Shown: in pieces, positions 42,415 through 52,110 of the stretch
How positions within the stretch are numbered: the stretch's first letter is position 1
How the letters are laid out: every line of letters starts with the position of its first letter
Assembly (NCBI RefSeq): GCF_010093065.1
Contig: NZ_CP048113.1
Coordinates: 2,852,001-2,916,000, forward strand
Source of the DNA: Chitinophaga agri
GTDB taxonomy: Bacteria; Bacteroidota; Bacteroidia; Chitinophagales; Chitinophagaceae
Reading direction: 5' to 3'
DNA length: 64,000 nucleotides
Notes under the pieces: model-generated
Database searches by the model: none
Told to the model about the DNA's origin: nothing
Seen by the model: only the letters and a program-made list of their open reading frames with translations
Translations under genes and position numbers: made by a program

Positions 42415-43281
42415 ATGTATACTAGACGAACCATTTTTTCGCTTGTTATAGCATTGTTTGGGTTAAACTTGTCTGTTTCCGCCCAATACTACTACCAGGA
42501 TATCCTCAATACCGAACGTACAGAGGCTAACATGGAACTGTTAAAGGAAAACAAGATTACAGCCCAGCTGGTACAAAGCTTTGATGCCGGTATGGGAAAC
42601 GACGATGATTTCCGTTGTACACGTGAATTATCGTCTAATTACCGTCAAATACGCTCAGTAACGGTATCGCGCGCTACTGGTTATTCGGCTATGACCTCGT
42701 ACTTTAATACAAAGGGGAAATTGACAAAAACCATAGACAGTACCCGGAATATCATTACGACTGTCATTTACATGCGTAATACGAATGATACCAGTGGTAA
42801 GCTAAGGGAGGTATATCTGACCTCCTATGAGCCTAAAACCAAGTATAAATTTACCGAAACCCGTCGTTATGTGTATGACAGTTTGGGCCGTTTATCTCAT
42901 ATGATCCATTTCCATGGGGATAAAGTAGAGGATTCCACTACAGTCACCTTCACCCTTGATTCGCTGGGCCTGGTAGCGGAAGAGATCGAAACCGGCAAGG
43001 GCGCTAACGGACGCCGTATTTACTATAAATACAACGACCAGCAACTGCTGACGGATATTGTCCGCTACTCTCCTACGCGTAAGAAAATGCTACCGGATTA
43101 TATCTTCGACTATGATGCACAGAACAGGATTGGCGCCATGACCACCGTAAATGGAGAAACGGCTACCTATACCATCTGGAAGTATTCCTACAATGACAAG
43201 GGATTACCCATTCAGGAAGAATGTTACGGTAAGAAAAAGGAACTATTGGGAACTGTCCGGTATAAGTACAGAAAGCAATAA
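42415..43281 (+). CDS. secreted YD/RHS-repeat-like protein
   Basis: 288 residues: signal peptide (1-24, ending SVSAQ), then beta-strand repeats of the type seen in RHS/YD proteins: YDSLGRLSHMIHF, YNDQQLLTDIVRY, YDAQNRIGAMTTV and YNDKGLPIQEECY, each about 30-40 residues. It lacks the toxin-delivery context and size of true RHS elements, so it is probably a small secreted beta-solenoid protein of unknown function. Single gene, ended by the hairpin at 43280. Confidence 0.75.
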   Translation: MYTRRTIFSLVIALFGLNLSVSAQYYYQDILNTERTEANMELLKENKITAQLVQSFDAGMGNDDDFRCTRELSSNYRQIRSVTVSRATGYSAMTSYFNTKGKLTKTIDSTRNIITTVIYMRNTNDTSGKLREVYLTSYEPKTKYKFTETRRYVYDSLGRLSHMIHFHGDKVEDSTTVTFTLDSLGLVAEEIETGKGANGRRIYYKYNDQQLLTDIVRYSPTRKKMLPDYIFDYDAQNRIGAMTTVNGETATYTIWKYSYNDKGLPIQEECYGKKKELLGTVRYKYRKQ

Positions 43282-43322
43282 ATAAAACGGCCGCATCTGC
43301 ATTTGATGCGGCCGTTTTATTT
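43280..43322. terminator. bidirectional terminator
   Basis: The 18-bp arms starting AAATAAAACGG at 43280 and GATGCGGCCG at 43305, a perfect hairpin with T-rich flanks on both strands between convergent genes. Confidence 0.9.
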
Positions 43323-43359
43323 AAGCTCACCTGGCAGGAAACCCTTCCGGCTGTGCTTT

Positions 43360-44088
43360 TCAGTATAAGATCTGGCAATTGGTACAGAAAAAAGTACGTC
43401 TTTTCGTTGTGCCGACATAAGCTTTATGAAAGGGTATATTACAACGCGGACAGCTCTTTTTAGTGTGCGCCTCCCAATGCTCCTTTAACCTGTATTCTTT
43501 CTTCCAGCGCAGGAACTCAAAACTGTATACAACCACCTCTCTCACAAGTTCCCGCTTCTTTTTCAACGGCAGCGCTCCTACCTTACTTTCAGGATGCACC
43601 CTGATACGGAATAGTACCTCATTCTTGATGATATTCCCGGAACCGGAAAAAATATCCTGGTTCAGCAAAGCATCTGCTACCAGCATATCAGGCGCCTGCT
43701 TTAACTTAGCCATCGCCGATTTCGGGTCCCAGGCTTCATTCATCACATCTGCCGTCCAGTCATATACTTCATCCAGTGGACCGTCAATAACTTTGACCGC
43801 ACAGGTATAAAAATTGAGCTCTCCCTGCTGAAAACGGAGATGCAGGGCTGGATTACTATCCTTCTGCTCATTGATCCTGTAGGAGCCAAACATCAGCAGG
43901 TGGATCCTGACCGTAAATCCTTTGAAGCAGATAAGAAAATGTTTTCCCCAGCTTTTGAGATCAATGATCTTTTTATTCCGGATTCGTTCGAGATCTATCT
44001 TGGCGTATCCAGCCACATCAATGACCTTTTTCCCTTTGAAAGGAGCCACCGCCTCTTTCAGTATAACAATGGATGGACCTTCTGGCAT
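43360..44088 (-). CDS. Fpg/Nei-family DNA glycosylase (endonuclease VIII-like)
   Basis: Removes oxidised bases and nicks the resulting site. 242 residues. The N-terminus is MPEGP: Pro2 is the nucleophile and Glu3 the base, as in Nei. WGKHFLICF and HLLMFGSYRI lie in the beta-sandwich, ALLNQDIFSGSGNIIKNEVLF is the helix-two-turn-helix, and the C-terminal zinc finger is CPRC/CTNC. All catalytic and zinc residues are present. The gene is slightly shorter than E. coli Nei. Confidence 0.93.
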   Translation of the reverse strand: MPEGPSIVILKEAVAPFKGKKVIDVAGYAKIDLERIRNKKIIDLKSWGKHFLICFKGFTVRIHLLMFGSYRINEQKDSNPALHLRFQQGELNFYTCAVKVIDGPLDEVYDWTADVMNEAWDPKSAMAKLKQAPDMLVADALLNQDIFSGSGNIIKNEVLFRIRVHPESKVGALPLKKKRELVREVVVYSFEFLRWKKEYRLKEHWEAHTKKSCPRCNIPFHKAYVGTTKRRTFFCTNCQILY

Positions 44089-44141
44089 GTTCTATACTGT
44101 TAATACTATAACAGCATACAATATCTGCGCCATTCAAAAGA

Positions 44142-44966
44142 TCAGGCGCCCGCTTCCTGTAACGTATGCAGCGCAAAATGGTCATACAGGGCAGCCAGCC
44201 GTTCCAGGTGTGCAAGGTTTCTCGTATTGAAGTTCTCTTTCTGCACAACGAGAATATATCCCCCGTCGGCGCGCTTCTCAATCACTTCGAATGGCGCCTC
44301 CTTGACCCTCTCTTCTCCCACAGCTTTTACCTGATCTTCATTCCAGTAGTTAAACCAGTAAATGGCCGGTGGTATTTCCAGGGGATTGAACAATTCCGGA
44401 GAGATCACGGTGCCGATACGCGCTGTCAGATAATCTGGCGTAGCAAGTACAATTTCAGGCGTAGACACTTCCTCATCCATCTCCACCTCACCATAAAAGG
44501 AAGCAAAGGAGACGAGCGTTTCCAGATCGCTATCATATACCGCGGCATACCGGGCTTTGTAAGCGTCTATAGTAGCAATAAAAAAGTCGTGAAAAGCTTC
44601 GTAAGAAAAGTGTCCGTGGGGTTTCAGTAATGGTGTGCCGCCATTGAAAGTGAACGCCGCAGTATCCTGACCGGTATACTCAAACGGATCGGTATGTACG
44701 AGCGAAAAAAGCGGATGTTCCCTGTCGGTAAAGAGGATCACATCTTTATCATAATCACCTTCATTCCAGTGTTTCTCCAAATCAGTAAAAGCCTGTGACA
44801 ATGCCGTCGCGGAAGTATAATCATTATAAGCATTCCCATCAAAGACGTATTGCAGCCGGGTAGCTTCACTATGATCATTACAGGTCTGTACAAGGTCAAG
44901 GAAACGAGGCAGGGATGCTGCTTCTTTTTTGCGGAACAGTTGTAAGGTGCTTACATGTAACGGCAT
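44142..44966 (-). CDS. hypothetical cytoplasmic protein
   Basis: 274 residues, acidic and without signal peptide or membrane segment. It is rich in aromatic residues, with stretches such as HFSYEAFHDFFIATIDAYKARY and IYWFNYWNEDQVKAVGEERV. The overall look (two-part, ending in a helical NLAHLERLAALYDHF) is like that of some polymorphic-toxin immunity proteins, but no toxin is adjacent and I cannot assign it. Same strand as the Nei-like gene, 53 bases upstream, and separated from the HipA/DUF3037 pair by a terminator. Confidence 0.7.
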   Translation of the reverse strand: MPLHVSTLQLFRKKEAASLPRFLDLVQTCNDHSEATRLQYVFDGNAYNDYTSATALSQAFTDLEKHWNEGDYDKDVILFTDREHPLFSLVHTDPFEYTGQDTAAFTFNGGTPLLKPHGHFSYEAFHDFFIATIDAYKARYAAVYDSDLETLVSFASFYGEVEMDEEVSTPEIVLATPDYLTARIGTVISPELFNPLEIPPAIYWFNYWNEDQVKAVGEERVKEAPFEVIEKRADGGYILVVQKENFNTRNLAHLERLAALYDHFALHTLQEAGA

Positions 44967-45070
44967 CGGGCAACGGGGTTGTTTATTGTAAATCTAACTA
45001 AAAAGTGCATACAAAAAAGATGGTACGGAAAACTTAACATACGCATGCAGGAGGCCGGGAATTAACATAA

Positions 45071-45101
45071 AATTGCCTCCGGATTAACACCGGAGGCAAT
45101 T
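45071..45101 (-). terminator. terminator of the HipA-like/DUF3037 pair
   Basis: AATTGCCTCCGG (45071-45082) pairs with CCGGAGGCAATT (45090-45101); on the minus strand it is followed by TTATGTTAATT. Confidence 0.7.
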
Positions 45102-45133
45102 CATGTTACTGCCAAATATTTAATATCTGTCTG

Positions 45134-45529
45134 TTACAAAACCAGTTGTTCGTGCAGCCTGGTAAGTGCTTTCAGCGGATCATCACAAAAACCAGGATGC
45201 ACTTTACCTGCCTGCACAACGGTGCTGCGGGTGGCTGTCAGCCAGCGGAAACGGGAAGCAGCATCCAGTTCTCCGATAGGCCCTGCCTGTTTGCCTCCTT
45301 TACAGATGCATTCAAATGCATTGAGGTAAGATCTTACTTCTTCAATATCTATAGCTGGAGAGAAGGCGCGAAGGCGTTCTTCATTGAGCGTAACAAGCGC
45401 CTGCAGGAAGCGCTGCTGTTTGCAATAGAGAATGACACCGGCATTGAGAAACTCTTCCCTTTCCACTCTCGGCATAACGCGGATAACGGCGTACTCAAAT
45501 AAGTGTTTTTCTTGCATTTTGCGCTTCAT
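45134..45529 (-). CDS. DUF3037 protein
   Basis: 131 residues. EYAVIRVMPRVEREEFLNAGVIL is the start of the DUF3037 domain, and it ends with FRWLTATRSTVVQAG and FCDDPLKALTRLHEQLV, as in members of the family. The family's function is unknown, but it is usually encoded next to a HipA-like kinase; here the two genes overlap by 35 bases (or 23, if the ATG at 45517 is used). It may be a partner or a regulator of that kinase. Confidence 0.85.
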   Translation of the reverse strand: MKRKMQEKHLFEYAVIRVMPRVEREEFLNAGVILYCKQQRFLQALVTLNEERLRAFSPAIDIEEVRSYLNAFECICKGGKQAGPIGELDAASRFRWLTATRSTVVQAGKVHPGFCDDPLKALTRLHEQLVL

Positions 45530-46292
45530 TTAAGAATATTCCGGTGTGTGCTAACCGGGTGATTAAAAAACCTGCATATACTTCTCTGATCTCTTCTGGT
45601 GTGCCATGATGTGATAAGGTCAGCAGCCATTCGTCAGGTATCACGGCAACGATTGCACGTATCTGTTCCGGTGTCAGTATTTGCCGGAAGGCAAGATCTA
45701 CTTTTTCCAGTTCCGATGCCTGCGGCAATAATACATGATCTTTCACCTGTACAAACGGGCGTTTGGCACTATCTTCCCAGTTCTGCCAGGAGTGGTGAAA
45801 ATACAGGGATGCTCCATGGTCTATCAGCCAAAGCTCTCTGTGCCACATGAGCATATTCGTATTGCGCGGTGTACGGTCTACGTTGGTCAGCAGGCAATCC
45901 AGCCATACGATCTGAGAGGCTGTCAGCGGATCGATCACTGCGACCGTCGGATCATAAGTGATCGCACCTGACAGGTAATGTAGTGCCAGGTTCAATCCAA
46001 CACTTGCTTTCAGCAGGTCCTGTATCTCCTCATCCGGTTCTGTACGTCCAAAGGCGGTATCCAGACTGGCAAAAACGATTTCAGGAACTTTTATACCTAC
46101 CCTGCGGGCAATCTCTCCTCCTATCAGTTCAGCGATCAGGGCTTTAATGCCTTGCCCTGCGCCACGAAATTTCAGTACGTACAGGAATCCATCATCTGCT
46201 TCTGCAATGGCCGGAAGTGAACCGCCTTCACGCAGCGGCGTCACATACCTGGTCACATTGACGGTTCTCAGTTCGGGTTGTTTAATACTCAT
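45495..46292 (-). CDS. HipA-like (PI3/4-kinase-fold) protein kinase
   Basis: From ATG 46292 the product has 265 residues. It has the HipA_2/PI4-kinase-type fold: ATP-Lys in FLYVLKFRGAGQG near residue 45, helix-C Glu in LIAELIGGEIARRVGIKVPE, the catalytic loop NVDRTPRNTN (Asp and Asn) and the metal-binding LIDHG. All kinase motifs are intact, so it is probably active. Unlike true HipA it lacks the N-subdomain and an adjacent HipB antitoxin. DUF3037 follows with overlap, so the pair is translationally coupled. Whether it is a toxin or a housekeeping kinase is unknown. Confidence 0.8.
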   Translation of the reverse strand: MSIKQPELRTVNVTRYVTPLREGGSLPAIAEADDGFLYVLKFRGAGQGIKALIAELIGGEIARRVGIKVPEIVFASLDTAFGRTEPDEEIQDLLKASVGLNLALHYLSGAITYDPTVAVIDPLTASQIVWLDCLLTNVDRTPRNTNMLMWHRELWLIDHGASLYFHHSWQNWEDSAKRPFVQVKDHVLLPQASELEKVDLAFRQILTPEQIRAIVAVIPDEWLLTLSHHGTPEEIREVYAGFLITRLAHTGIFLNEAQNARKTLI

Positions 46293-46367
46293 TGATACTA
46301 TATTTATGCAAATGATGACCGGCATACTACCATGCTACCGGCTATCAAAAGACGCGTGAAATTAAGG

Positions 46368-48899
46368 CTATTTAAGATGACGTACAAGATATGCGGCAGT
46401 ACGACTCTCCGTATGTTTTGCCACACTGGCCGGCGTTCCGCTCACCACTATACGACCACCTTCCTCGCCCGCGCCCGGGCCAATATCAATAACCCAGTCA
46501 CTACCAGCAAGTACACGCATATTATGCTCTACCGCAATCACTGTATTACCGGCATCTACCAGCCGGTTTAACTGCATCATCAGCTTTTCGACATCCGCAG
46601 GATGTAACCCTGTTGTTGGTTCGTCCAGTATATACAAGGCATTCCCCCGCCCCATCCGTTGCAGTTCGGTAGCCAGTTTAATACGCTGGGCCTCCCCTCC
46701 GGACAATTCCGTCGCTGGTTGTCCCAGTCGCAAATAACTGAGCCCCACTTCTCTCAACACCTCCAGGGAATGATATACTGTCGGCTCTTCACTGAAAAAT
46801 GCCGCGGCCTCATTGACAGTCATCTGTAATACATCAGCAATAGATCTACCCCGGTATTTGACCTCCAGTGTTTTCGCATTATACCTGGAGCCTTCACAAA
46901 CAGGGCAGGGAGCATATACACTGGGCAGAAACAGTAATTCTACCATGACAAATCCCTCCCCGTTACAGTTTTCACAACGTCCTTTTGCGATATTGAAAGA
47001 GAACCTGCCGGCATCGTAGCGGCGGGCCTTCGCCATTTTTGTAGCGGCAAAGAGTTTTCTTACATGATCAAACAAACCGGTATAGGTCGCCAGGTTGGAT
47101 CGTGGCGTACGACCAATCGGCTTCTGATCGACCAACACAAGTCGTTTGATATGCTCCATGCCTCCGGCGATATACCCTTCGAGTGTGACAGGCGCTTCCT
47201 GTTCTAACAGGTCAGCATCCTCCTCTTCTCCCTGCTGATTTTGTCCGAGCTTTTCCAGTACCAGTTCTACCAGTGCCTGGCTCACCAGACTGGATTTACC
47301 GGAACCGGAAATACCGGTAACAGTGGTGAAGACACCTAATGGAAAGTCAGCCGACAACTTATGCAGGTTATTACGCGTGATATCTTTCAGTTGCAGCCAG
47401 CCCTTTGGCTTACGTGGCTGATGTGCAACAGCTGTATTTTCTTCGAACAGGTATTTACGGGTAACAGAATCTGCTATGCCGGCAAGTCCTTCCGGCGGAC
47501 CACTGTACAGGATTTGTCCGCCGTGTTCTCCGGCCGCCGGCCCCACATCGACGATCCAGTCAGCATGCCTGATTACGTCCAGCTGATGCTCTACCACAAA
47601 CAGAGAGTTCCCCCCGGTTTTCAGTCTGTCAAGTGCACGGAGCAGGGCTTCCGTATCAGCTGGATGCAGACCGGCGGAGGGCTCATCCAGCACATACACC
47701 ACACCGAACAGATTAGACCGGACCTGCGTGGCCAGGCGCAACCGTTGCAGTTCTCCTGGAGATAAAGTAGGTGTGCTGCGTTCAAGCGTAAGATAGCCTA
47801 GTCCCAGTTCCATCAATACTTCCAGACGGGCTGCCAGATCGGTGGCAATACGTTGTGTGACGAGGGCTTTCTCCGGATGACTATGATCCGTCGTTCCGGA
47901 ACCGGCAGATGTTGTATAAGGTTGTATAGTAGCATACAGACGGGCCAGCGGCAGTCTTGACATCTCCGTAATGTCCATCCCTGCAAACTTTACAGAAAGG
48001 GATTCTTTCCGCAGTCTTTTACCTTCACACAGCGGACAATCTGTTCCGAGCATATACCGGGTAACGCGCTTTTTCATCATGGCACTCTGTGTATTGGCAA
48101 ATGTGTGCATGACATAGCGTTGTGCACTCATGAAGGTGCCCATATAGTTAGGTTCTTCTTTGCGTTTCAGGGCGGCTTTCACTTCCTGCAGCGTATATCC
48201 GGGATATACAGGTACAACAGGTTGGTCTTCCGTAAAGAGTATCCACTGACGATCTTTTTTTGATAACTCCCGCCAGGGTTTATCCACATCATAACCAAGC
48301 GTTGTCAGGATATCACGAAGGTTCTGGCCCTGCCAGGCAGTGGGCCAGGCAGCAATGGCCCTTTCCCTGATGGTCAGGGAATCATCAGGCACCATAGACT
48401 GTTCGGTCACATCATAGATACGTCCCAGACCATGGCATTGCGGGCATGCGCCTTCGGCAGTGTTGGGAGAGAATGCTTCAGCATAAATGACAGATTGTCC
48501 AGGCGGATAATCACCCGCCCTCGAATATAACATGCGCAGCAAATTAGATAACGTGGTCACACTTCCGACAGAAGAACGGGTTGTTGGTGTACCCCGTTGC
48601 TGTTGTAGGGCTACCGCAGGTGGCAATCCATCTATTTCATCTACTTCCGGCACAGGCATCTGGTGAAACAACCGGCGGGCATAAGGAGATACGGACTCGA
48701 GATATCGGCGCTGCGCCTCTGCGTACAAAGTACCGAAAGCCAGGGACGACTTGCCCGAACCGGATACACCAGTAAAAACGACCAATGCATCACGGGGGAT
48801 CTGCAGATCGACATTCTTGAGATTATGTTCCCGGGCGCCTTTTACCTGTACGAAACCGCTCATGCCTGAACGGTCAGGCTGTATAGATTTATCTGACAT
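46368..48899 (-). CDS. UvrA-like excinuclease subunit, class 2
   Basis: DNA-damage-binding ABC ATPase. The ATG at 48899 gives 843 residues; a TTG at 48914 and an ATG at 48863 are possible. Walker A motifs [15 protein letters not shown] and [13 protein letters not shown]; signature [12 protein letters not shown] and [15 protein letters not shown]; zinc-finger Cys pairs CPQC, CPLC, CENC and CPVC. It is about 100 residues shorter than standard UvrA, as in the UvrA2 class, which lack part of the UvrB-binding region and are often linked with drug or DNA-adduct resistance. It starts 42 bases after the TPR gene on the same strand. Confidence 0.9.
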   Translation of the reverse strand: MSDKSIQPDRSGMSGFVQVKGAREHNLKNVDLQIPRDALVVFTGVSGSGKSSLAFGTLYAEAQRRYLESVSPYARRLFHQMPVPEVDEIDGLPPAVALQQQRGTPTTRSSVGSVTTLSNLLRMLYSRAGDYPPGQSVIYAEAFSPNTAEGACPQCHGLGRIYDVTEQSMVPDDSLTIRERAIAAWPTAWQGQNLRDILTTLGYDVDKPWRELSKKDRQWILFTEDQPVVPVYPGYTLQEVKAALKRKEEPNYMGTFMSAQRYVMHTFANTQSAMMKKRVTRYMLGTDCPLCEGKRLRKESLSVKFAGMDITEMSRLPLARLYATIQPYTTSAGSGTTDHSHPEKALVTQRIATDLAARLEVLMELGLGYLTLERSTPTLSPGELQRLRLATQVRSNLFGVVYVLDEPSAGLHPADTEALLRALDRLKTGGNSLFVVEHQLDVIRHADWIVDVGPAAGEHGGQILYSGPPEGLAGIADSVTRKYLFEENTAVAHQPRKPKGWLQLKDITRNNLHKLSADFPLGVFTTVTGISGSGKSSLVSQALVELVLEKLGQNQQGEEEDADLLEQEAPVTLEGYIAGGMEHIKRLVLVDQKPIGRTPRSNLATYTGLFDHVRKLFAATKMAKARRYDAGRFSFNIAKGRCENCNGEGFVMVELLFLPSVYAPCPVCEGSRYNAKTLEVKYRGRSIADVLQMTVNEAAAFFSEEPTVYHSLEVLREVGLSYLRLGQPATELSGGEAQRIKLATELQRMGRGNALYILDEPTTGLHPADVEKLMMQLNRLVDAGNTVIAVEHNMRVLAGSDWVIDIGPGAGEEGGRIVVSGTPASVAKHTESRTAAYLVRHLK

Positions 48900-48923
48900 G
48901 CCTGAACCGCACAAAGATTATGC

Positions 48924-48941
48924 CCTGACATATTTGTCAGG
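48924..48941. promoter_or_regulatory. 18-bp dyad between the TPR gene and uvrA2
   Basis: CCTGACA (48924-48930), four bases, TGTCAGG (48935-48941). It lies directly after the TPR stop and 24 bases before the UvrA start. It could be an operator or a short intergenic stem; no T-tract follows. Confidence 0.4.
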
Positions 48942-50084
48942 TTATTTCTGGAAGCGGCTTTTCAGGTAATCGTAGATCTGCTTTTCTTCTGTGGTCTCAC
49001 CTTTATACAGCTGAATATAACGCTTATAATACCGGGTAGCCTGGGCTTCATTTTTCAGGTGTGCATCATAGATACGACCGATGCTATACTGCTTCAATGG
49101 CTGATGGAACATGTAGTAGGCAGTATCCAGGCTAGCAATAGCAGGTTTGTACTGTTTCATGGCTTCGTAGTTGACCGCCATGCCGGAATAATAATTATCC
49201 AGGCTGGCCGATTTAGCCATATCTATGCAGCTCTGAAGCAGTTCATTGCTTTCTTTATATTTTTTTAATTGAGTAGAGGCCATAGCAGCGTAATAGATGA
49301 TACTCTCCGAGTTAGCCTTACGTACCACGAGGTATTCATATGTGGCGAGACAGTCCTGATATTCGCGGAGATTGTAGGCAGCAGCAATGATGTAAAGGAA
49401 CGCATTAGGAGCAGCCACATTCAGCTGTTTGAGTTTATTCCCCATTGTCAGTGTACGCTTATAGTCTTTCAGCAGATATGACACCCGGGCCCCTGTCATC
49501 AGAATAGTGGCGGTTCCGGAATCATTCGCCAGATATGTATTGACCAGTGTATCTGCCCTACCGATACGTTTCCTGTCAATCCATTCCTCTGCCAGCCTTG
49601 ATACCACTTTGGCATCCAGCGGATTAAGCGCATATGAATTATTGAGCCATATAAAGGCAGAATCAGGCAATTGGGCATTGAAACCAGCCAGGCCCAGTTG
49701 TTTCCATGCAGCAGCGTTCTGTGGTCGTAACTGTACGATTTTCTGGTAATGTGCAATAGCAGCTAGTGGTTGCTCCTGTTGCATGTAGGAAGTCGCAAGG
49801 TACTGGTGGGCGGTGATGTGATTACTGTCCAGTTGTAGTACCCGCTGGTACCGGCTGGCAGCATCACTGGTCCTCCCTGCCTGGTAATAAGTATAGGCCA
49901 GCAGGGACAACTGCTGGATATTATTCGTATCCACTATGGGCTGTAAATAAGTAATGGCCTCATCATACTGCAGGTTCTGAAGATGCTCCATCACGCGGTC
50001 TTTATCTACAGCAGATTGAGCTGTGAGCCTGCCAGCGATGCTACCTAGTGATAACAGGCATAAAATAAATCTCAGGTTATTCAT
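48942..50084 (-). CDS. secreted TPR protein
   Basis: 380 residues with a signal peptide (1-22, ending RLTAQS). At least six tetratricopeptide repeats follow; clear ones are [23 protein letters not shown] (about 66-90) and [20 protein letters not shown] (about 103-125), with others through the C-terminus. Periplasmic or outer-membrane scaffold role likely. It is the first gene of a possible two-gene unit with uvrA2, with which it has no obvious functional relation. Confidence 0.85.
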   Translation of the reverse strand: MNNLRFILCLLSLGSIAGRLTAQSAVDKDRVMEHLQNLQYDEAITYLQPIVDTNNIQQLSLLAYTYYQAGRTSDAASRYQRVLQLDSNHITAHQYLATSYMQQEQPLAAIAHYQKIVQLRPQNAAAWKQLGLAGFNAQLPDSAFIWLNNSYALNPLDAKVVSRLAEEWIDRKRIGRADTLVNTYLANDSGTATILMTGARVSYLLKDYKRTLTMGNKLKQLNVAAPNAFLYIIAAAYNLREYQDCLATYEYLVVRKANSESIIYYAAMASTQLKKYKESNELLQSCIDMAKSASLDNYYSGMAVNYEAMKQYKPAIASLDTAYYMFHQPLKQYSIGRIYDAHLKNEAQATRYYKRYIQLYKGETTEEKQIYDYLKSRFQK

Positions 50085-50103
50085 CTGGTCACCTATTTTT
50101 CGT

Positions 50104-50125
50104 TAAAACTAAGTATTTAGTTTTA
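50104..50125. promoter_or_regulatory. dyad upstream of the TPR gene
   Basis: TAAAACTA (50104-50111), six bases, TAGTTTTA (50118-50125), centred about 30 bases upstream of the TPR start on the minus strand. It could be an operator or a stem in the leader. Confidence 0.35.
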
Positions 50126-50204
50126 AAAAGAAAAACTTAGTTGATATCATTTAAGGAGATTCATTCCGAGGTGAGGCGGTTTATTACCTATTATCAAGAG
50201 GGCC

Positions 50205-50300
50205 TTACAATATTAGCATCATACAGATCCAGGGTATCAAAGCATTCACAGCAATAACCGTAAGTATTGCAGTGATCCATAAAGTGTGGAGTGCTTTCAT
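50205..50300 (-). CDS. possible small hydrophobic membrane protein (31 aa)
   Basis: In the 350-base gap between the TPR gene and the 50438 lipoprotein gene the minus strand has an ATG at 50300 and a 31-codon frame: MKALHTLWITAILTVIAV..., almost wholly one transmembrane helix. Codon choice is natural. A GGGAGGAA site lies about 30 bases upstream and would fit a 7-codon GTG leader frame whose stop overlaps this ATG. Nothing else in the gap was recognised apart from the dyad at 50104. Confidence 0.3.
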   Translation of the reverse strand: MKALHTLWITAILTVIAVNALIPWICMMLIL

Positions 50301-50437
50301 ACCATTGCATATAAGCGTATCACTTCCTCCCTTTATAGATGAAAAACCAGTTTAAATTCTTTCAACATGAAGCAACCAAATGGCTGATTCATTCGTATTA
50401 ATTAATAAAAGTCTCCCCAGACATTAAATCTCACGAT

Positions 50438-50860
50438 ATGAAAAAAAGCAGCTGGCTACTAGCTATGATGTGTGCGTGTGTCATGTCATGCAGCAACAAT
50501 GATGACAATAATCCTACGCCAACAATCGATCCTCAGGCACCTACAACAGGCACATGGCGGGTGACTTTATTTACCGACAGTGGTAAAGATGAAACCAGCG
50601 ATTTCACTGGTTATTCATTCACATTTGACAGTAATGGAACGGCCGTCGCGACCAAAGGAAGCACAAGTAAAGACGGCACATGGAGCATTGGTAGCAGTTC
50701 CAGAGACTTTAATCTGAATTTTGGCGCAAAGAGCGATGCAAATAAGCCATTGGGCGAGTTGACTGATGACTGGGAAATCATTTCTGTTACGGCGACAGAG
50801 ATCAAATTAAAAGACGATAATGACGACAGTGACGAGTTTTTGACCTTTAACCAGAACTAA
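50438..50860 (+). CDS. small lipoprotein with lipocalin-like domain
   Basis: 140 residues: signal peptide and lipobox ending VMSC (Cys18), an Asn/Asp/Pro-rich spacer (SNNDDNNPTPTID), then a beta-rich domain: TGTWRVTLFTDSG, SFTFDSNGTAVA, DGTWSIGSSSRDF, and a final FLTFNQN. The alternating strand pattern with G-x-W near the start resembles lipocalin-like lipoproteins of Bacteroidota. Function unknown. Ended by the hairpin at 50881. Confidence 0.75.
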   Translation: MKKSSWLLAMMCACVMSCSNNDDNNPTPTIDPQAPTTGTWRVTLFTDSGKDETSDFTGYSFTFDSNGTAVATKGSTSKDGTWSIGSSSRDFNLNFGAKSDANKPLGELTDDWEIISVTATEIKLKDDNDDSDEFLTFNQN

Positions 50861-50880
50861 GAACCCCACCTATGTCTAAT

Positions 50881-50919
50881 CAGAAACAGGCTGCTTAAAA
50901 AATAGTAGCCTGTTTTCTG
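50881..50919 (+). terminator. terminator of the 50438 gene
   Basis: AAACAGGCT (50884-50892) pairs with AGCCTGTTT (50907-50915), extended by CAG/CTG with one bulged base. Confidence 0.8.
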
Positions 50920-50964
50920 CGTATGGACTAATTTTTGGAGTAAATTCAGAAAACCAAATTTTTT

Positions 50965-51900
50965 ATGCACATTATACTTGGCGCATCAGGACGTGTTGGT
51001 TCTGGTATCGTTGCGCATCTCAGAAAAAAAGGCGACTCCGTTAAAGGTATTATCAGAGATGAAAAGAAAGCCCCTCTACTTGAAAAGCTTGGAGCAAAAA
51101 CAGCAATTGCAGATGCAAATGATCTTCCTGCGCTGGTAGCTGCCTTCCAGGACGGCAGCACATTGTTTGCCATTACTCCGGAAACAGGACATGAGCGCAA
51201 TGTACTCGGTGAAACAAGCGATATTCTGGAGAATTACAGAAAAGCACTGGCCAACTCTCCCATTAAAAAAGTGGTAGGTCTCTCTTCTATTGGTGCACAG
51301 TACGAGTCGGGCACTGGTAACCTGGTGATGTCCTATCTGCTGGAGCATGCATTTACAGCGATGCCGGTAAAGCAGGTCTTTGTACGTCCGGCCTATTATT
51401 TCAGCAACTGGCTGATGTATATGGATACTGTAAGGGAAACTGGCGTCCTGCCAACATTCTTTCCGGTGGATCTTTCTATTCCGATGGTGGCACCTGAAGA
51501 GGTTGCAGCATTTACAGCTGATGTCATACACAAAGAGGACGAAGATGGCGTGATATATGAGCTTACCGGTCCGGCATCCTACAGCAGTAATGATGTGGCA
51601 AAAGCCTTTACGGCAGCACTGGGAAAAGAAGTAAAAGCAGTACAGATACCAAGAGCTGACTGGGAAAATACATTACGCGGTATTGGTTTCACGACCGATG
51701 CGATCAGGAACTTCGTGGAAATGACGCAGGCCGTTATCAGTGGCAAGGCTATTCCGCAAAAAGAAGGCACTGTGCAGGTTGAACTGAAGGCAACATTATC
51801 CACATATATTCAGGAGCACATACCAGCACAACAACTGATCGTCCCTCCGGTAGCAAAGACAAAGACCAGAAAGAAAACTGCCAGCCAAAAAGCAGCCTGA
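50965..51900 (+). CDS. NmrA-like NAD(P)-binding oxidoreductase
   Basis: 311 residues of the atypical short-chain dehydrogenase type. The N-terminal nucleotide-binding motif is ILGASGRVGSGIV (GASGxxG). PITPETGHE and KKVVGLSSIGA follow, and PAYYFSNWLMYMDTV contains the NmrA-type binding region; the classical YxxxK is not evident, as is common in NmrA proteins, which sense redox state rather than catalyse. The C-terminal 30 residues (KTKTRKKTASQKAA) form a basic tail. Single gene. Confidence 0.85.
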   Translation: MHIILGASGRVGSGIVAHLRKKGDSVKGIIRDEKKAPLLEKLGAKTAIADANDLPALVAAFQDGSTLFAITPETGHERNVLGETSDILENYRKALANSPIKKVVGLSSIGAQYESGTGNLVMSYLLEHAFTAMPVKQVFVRPAYYFSNWLMYMDTVRETGVLPTFFPVDLSIPMVAPEEVAAFTADVIHKEDEDGVIYELTGPASYSSNDVAKAFTAALGKEVKAVQIPRADWENTLRGIGFTTDAIRNFVEMTQAVISGKAIPQKEGTVQVELKATLSTYIQEHIPAQQLIVPPVAKTKTRKKTASQKAA

Positions 51901-52035
51901 TAAGCACACCTTTCTTCTTTTTTCCGCCAACCTTCAACTCCATCGTCTGAATAAATAAACTGAAAACGCCTGTAGCAAACAGGTAAAGGCATTGTTATGT
52001 ACCTGCGTTTCCATTCACTTATGATCAGGATATGT

Positions 52036-52085
52036 ATATCATCAGGGAAAGTAAAATAACGCTACTCTACCTGATGATATGTTTT
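52036..52085. terminator. hairpin between convergent genes
   Basis: ATATCATCAGG (52036-52046) pairs with CCTGATGATAT (52070-52080); GTTTTACC follows on the plus strand. Confidence 0.55.
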
Positions 52086-52110
52086 ACCAATGCCTGAGGC
52101 GCATGTATCA

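Noticed and set aside
42415..43281. An RHS-type toxin
   Set aside because: The YD-like repeats are too few and there is no C-terminal toxin or immunity gene; a small secreted protein is more likely.
45134..46292. Classical HipBA toxin-antitoxin module
   Set aside because: No helix-turn-helix HipB gene is adjacent and the kinase lacks the HipA N-subdomain.
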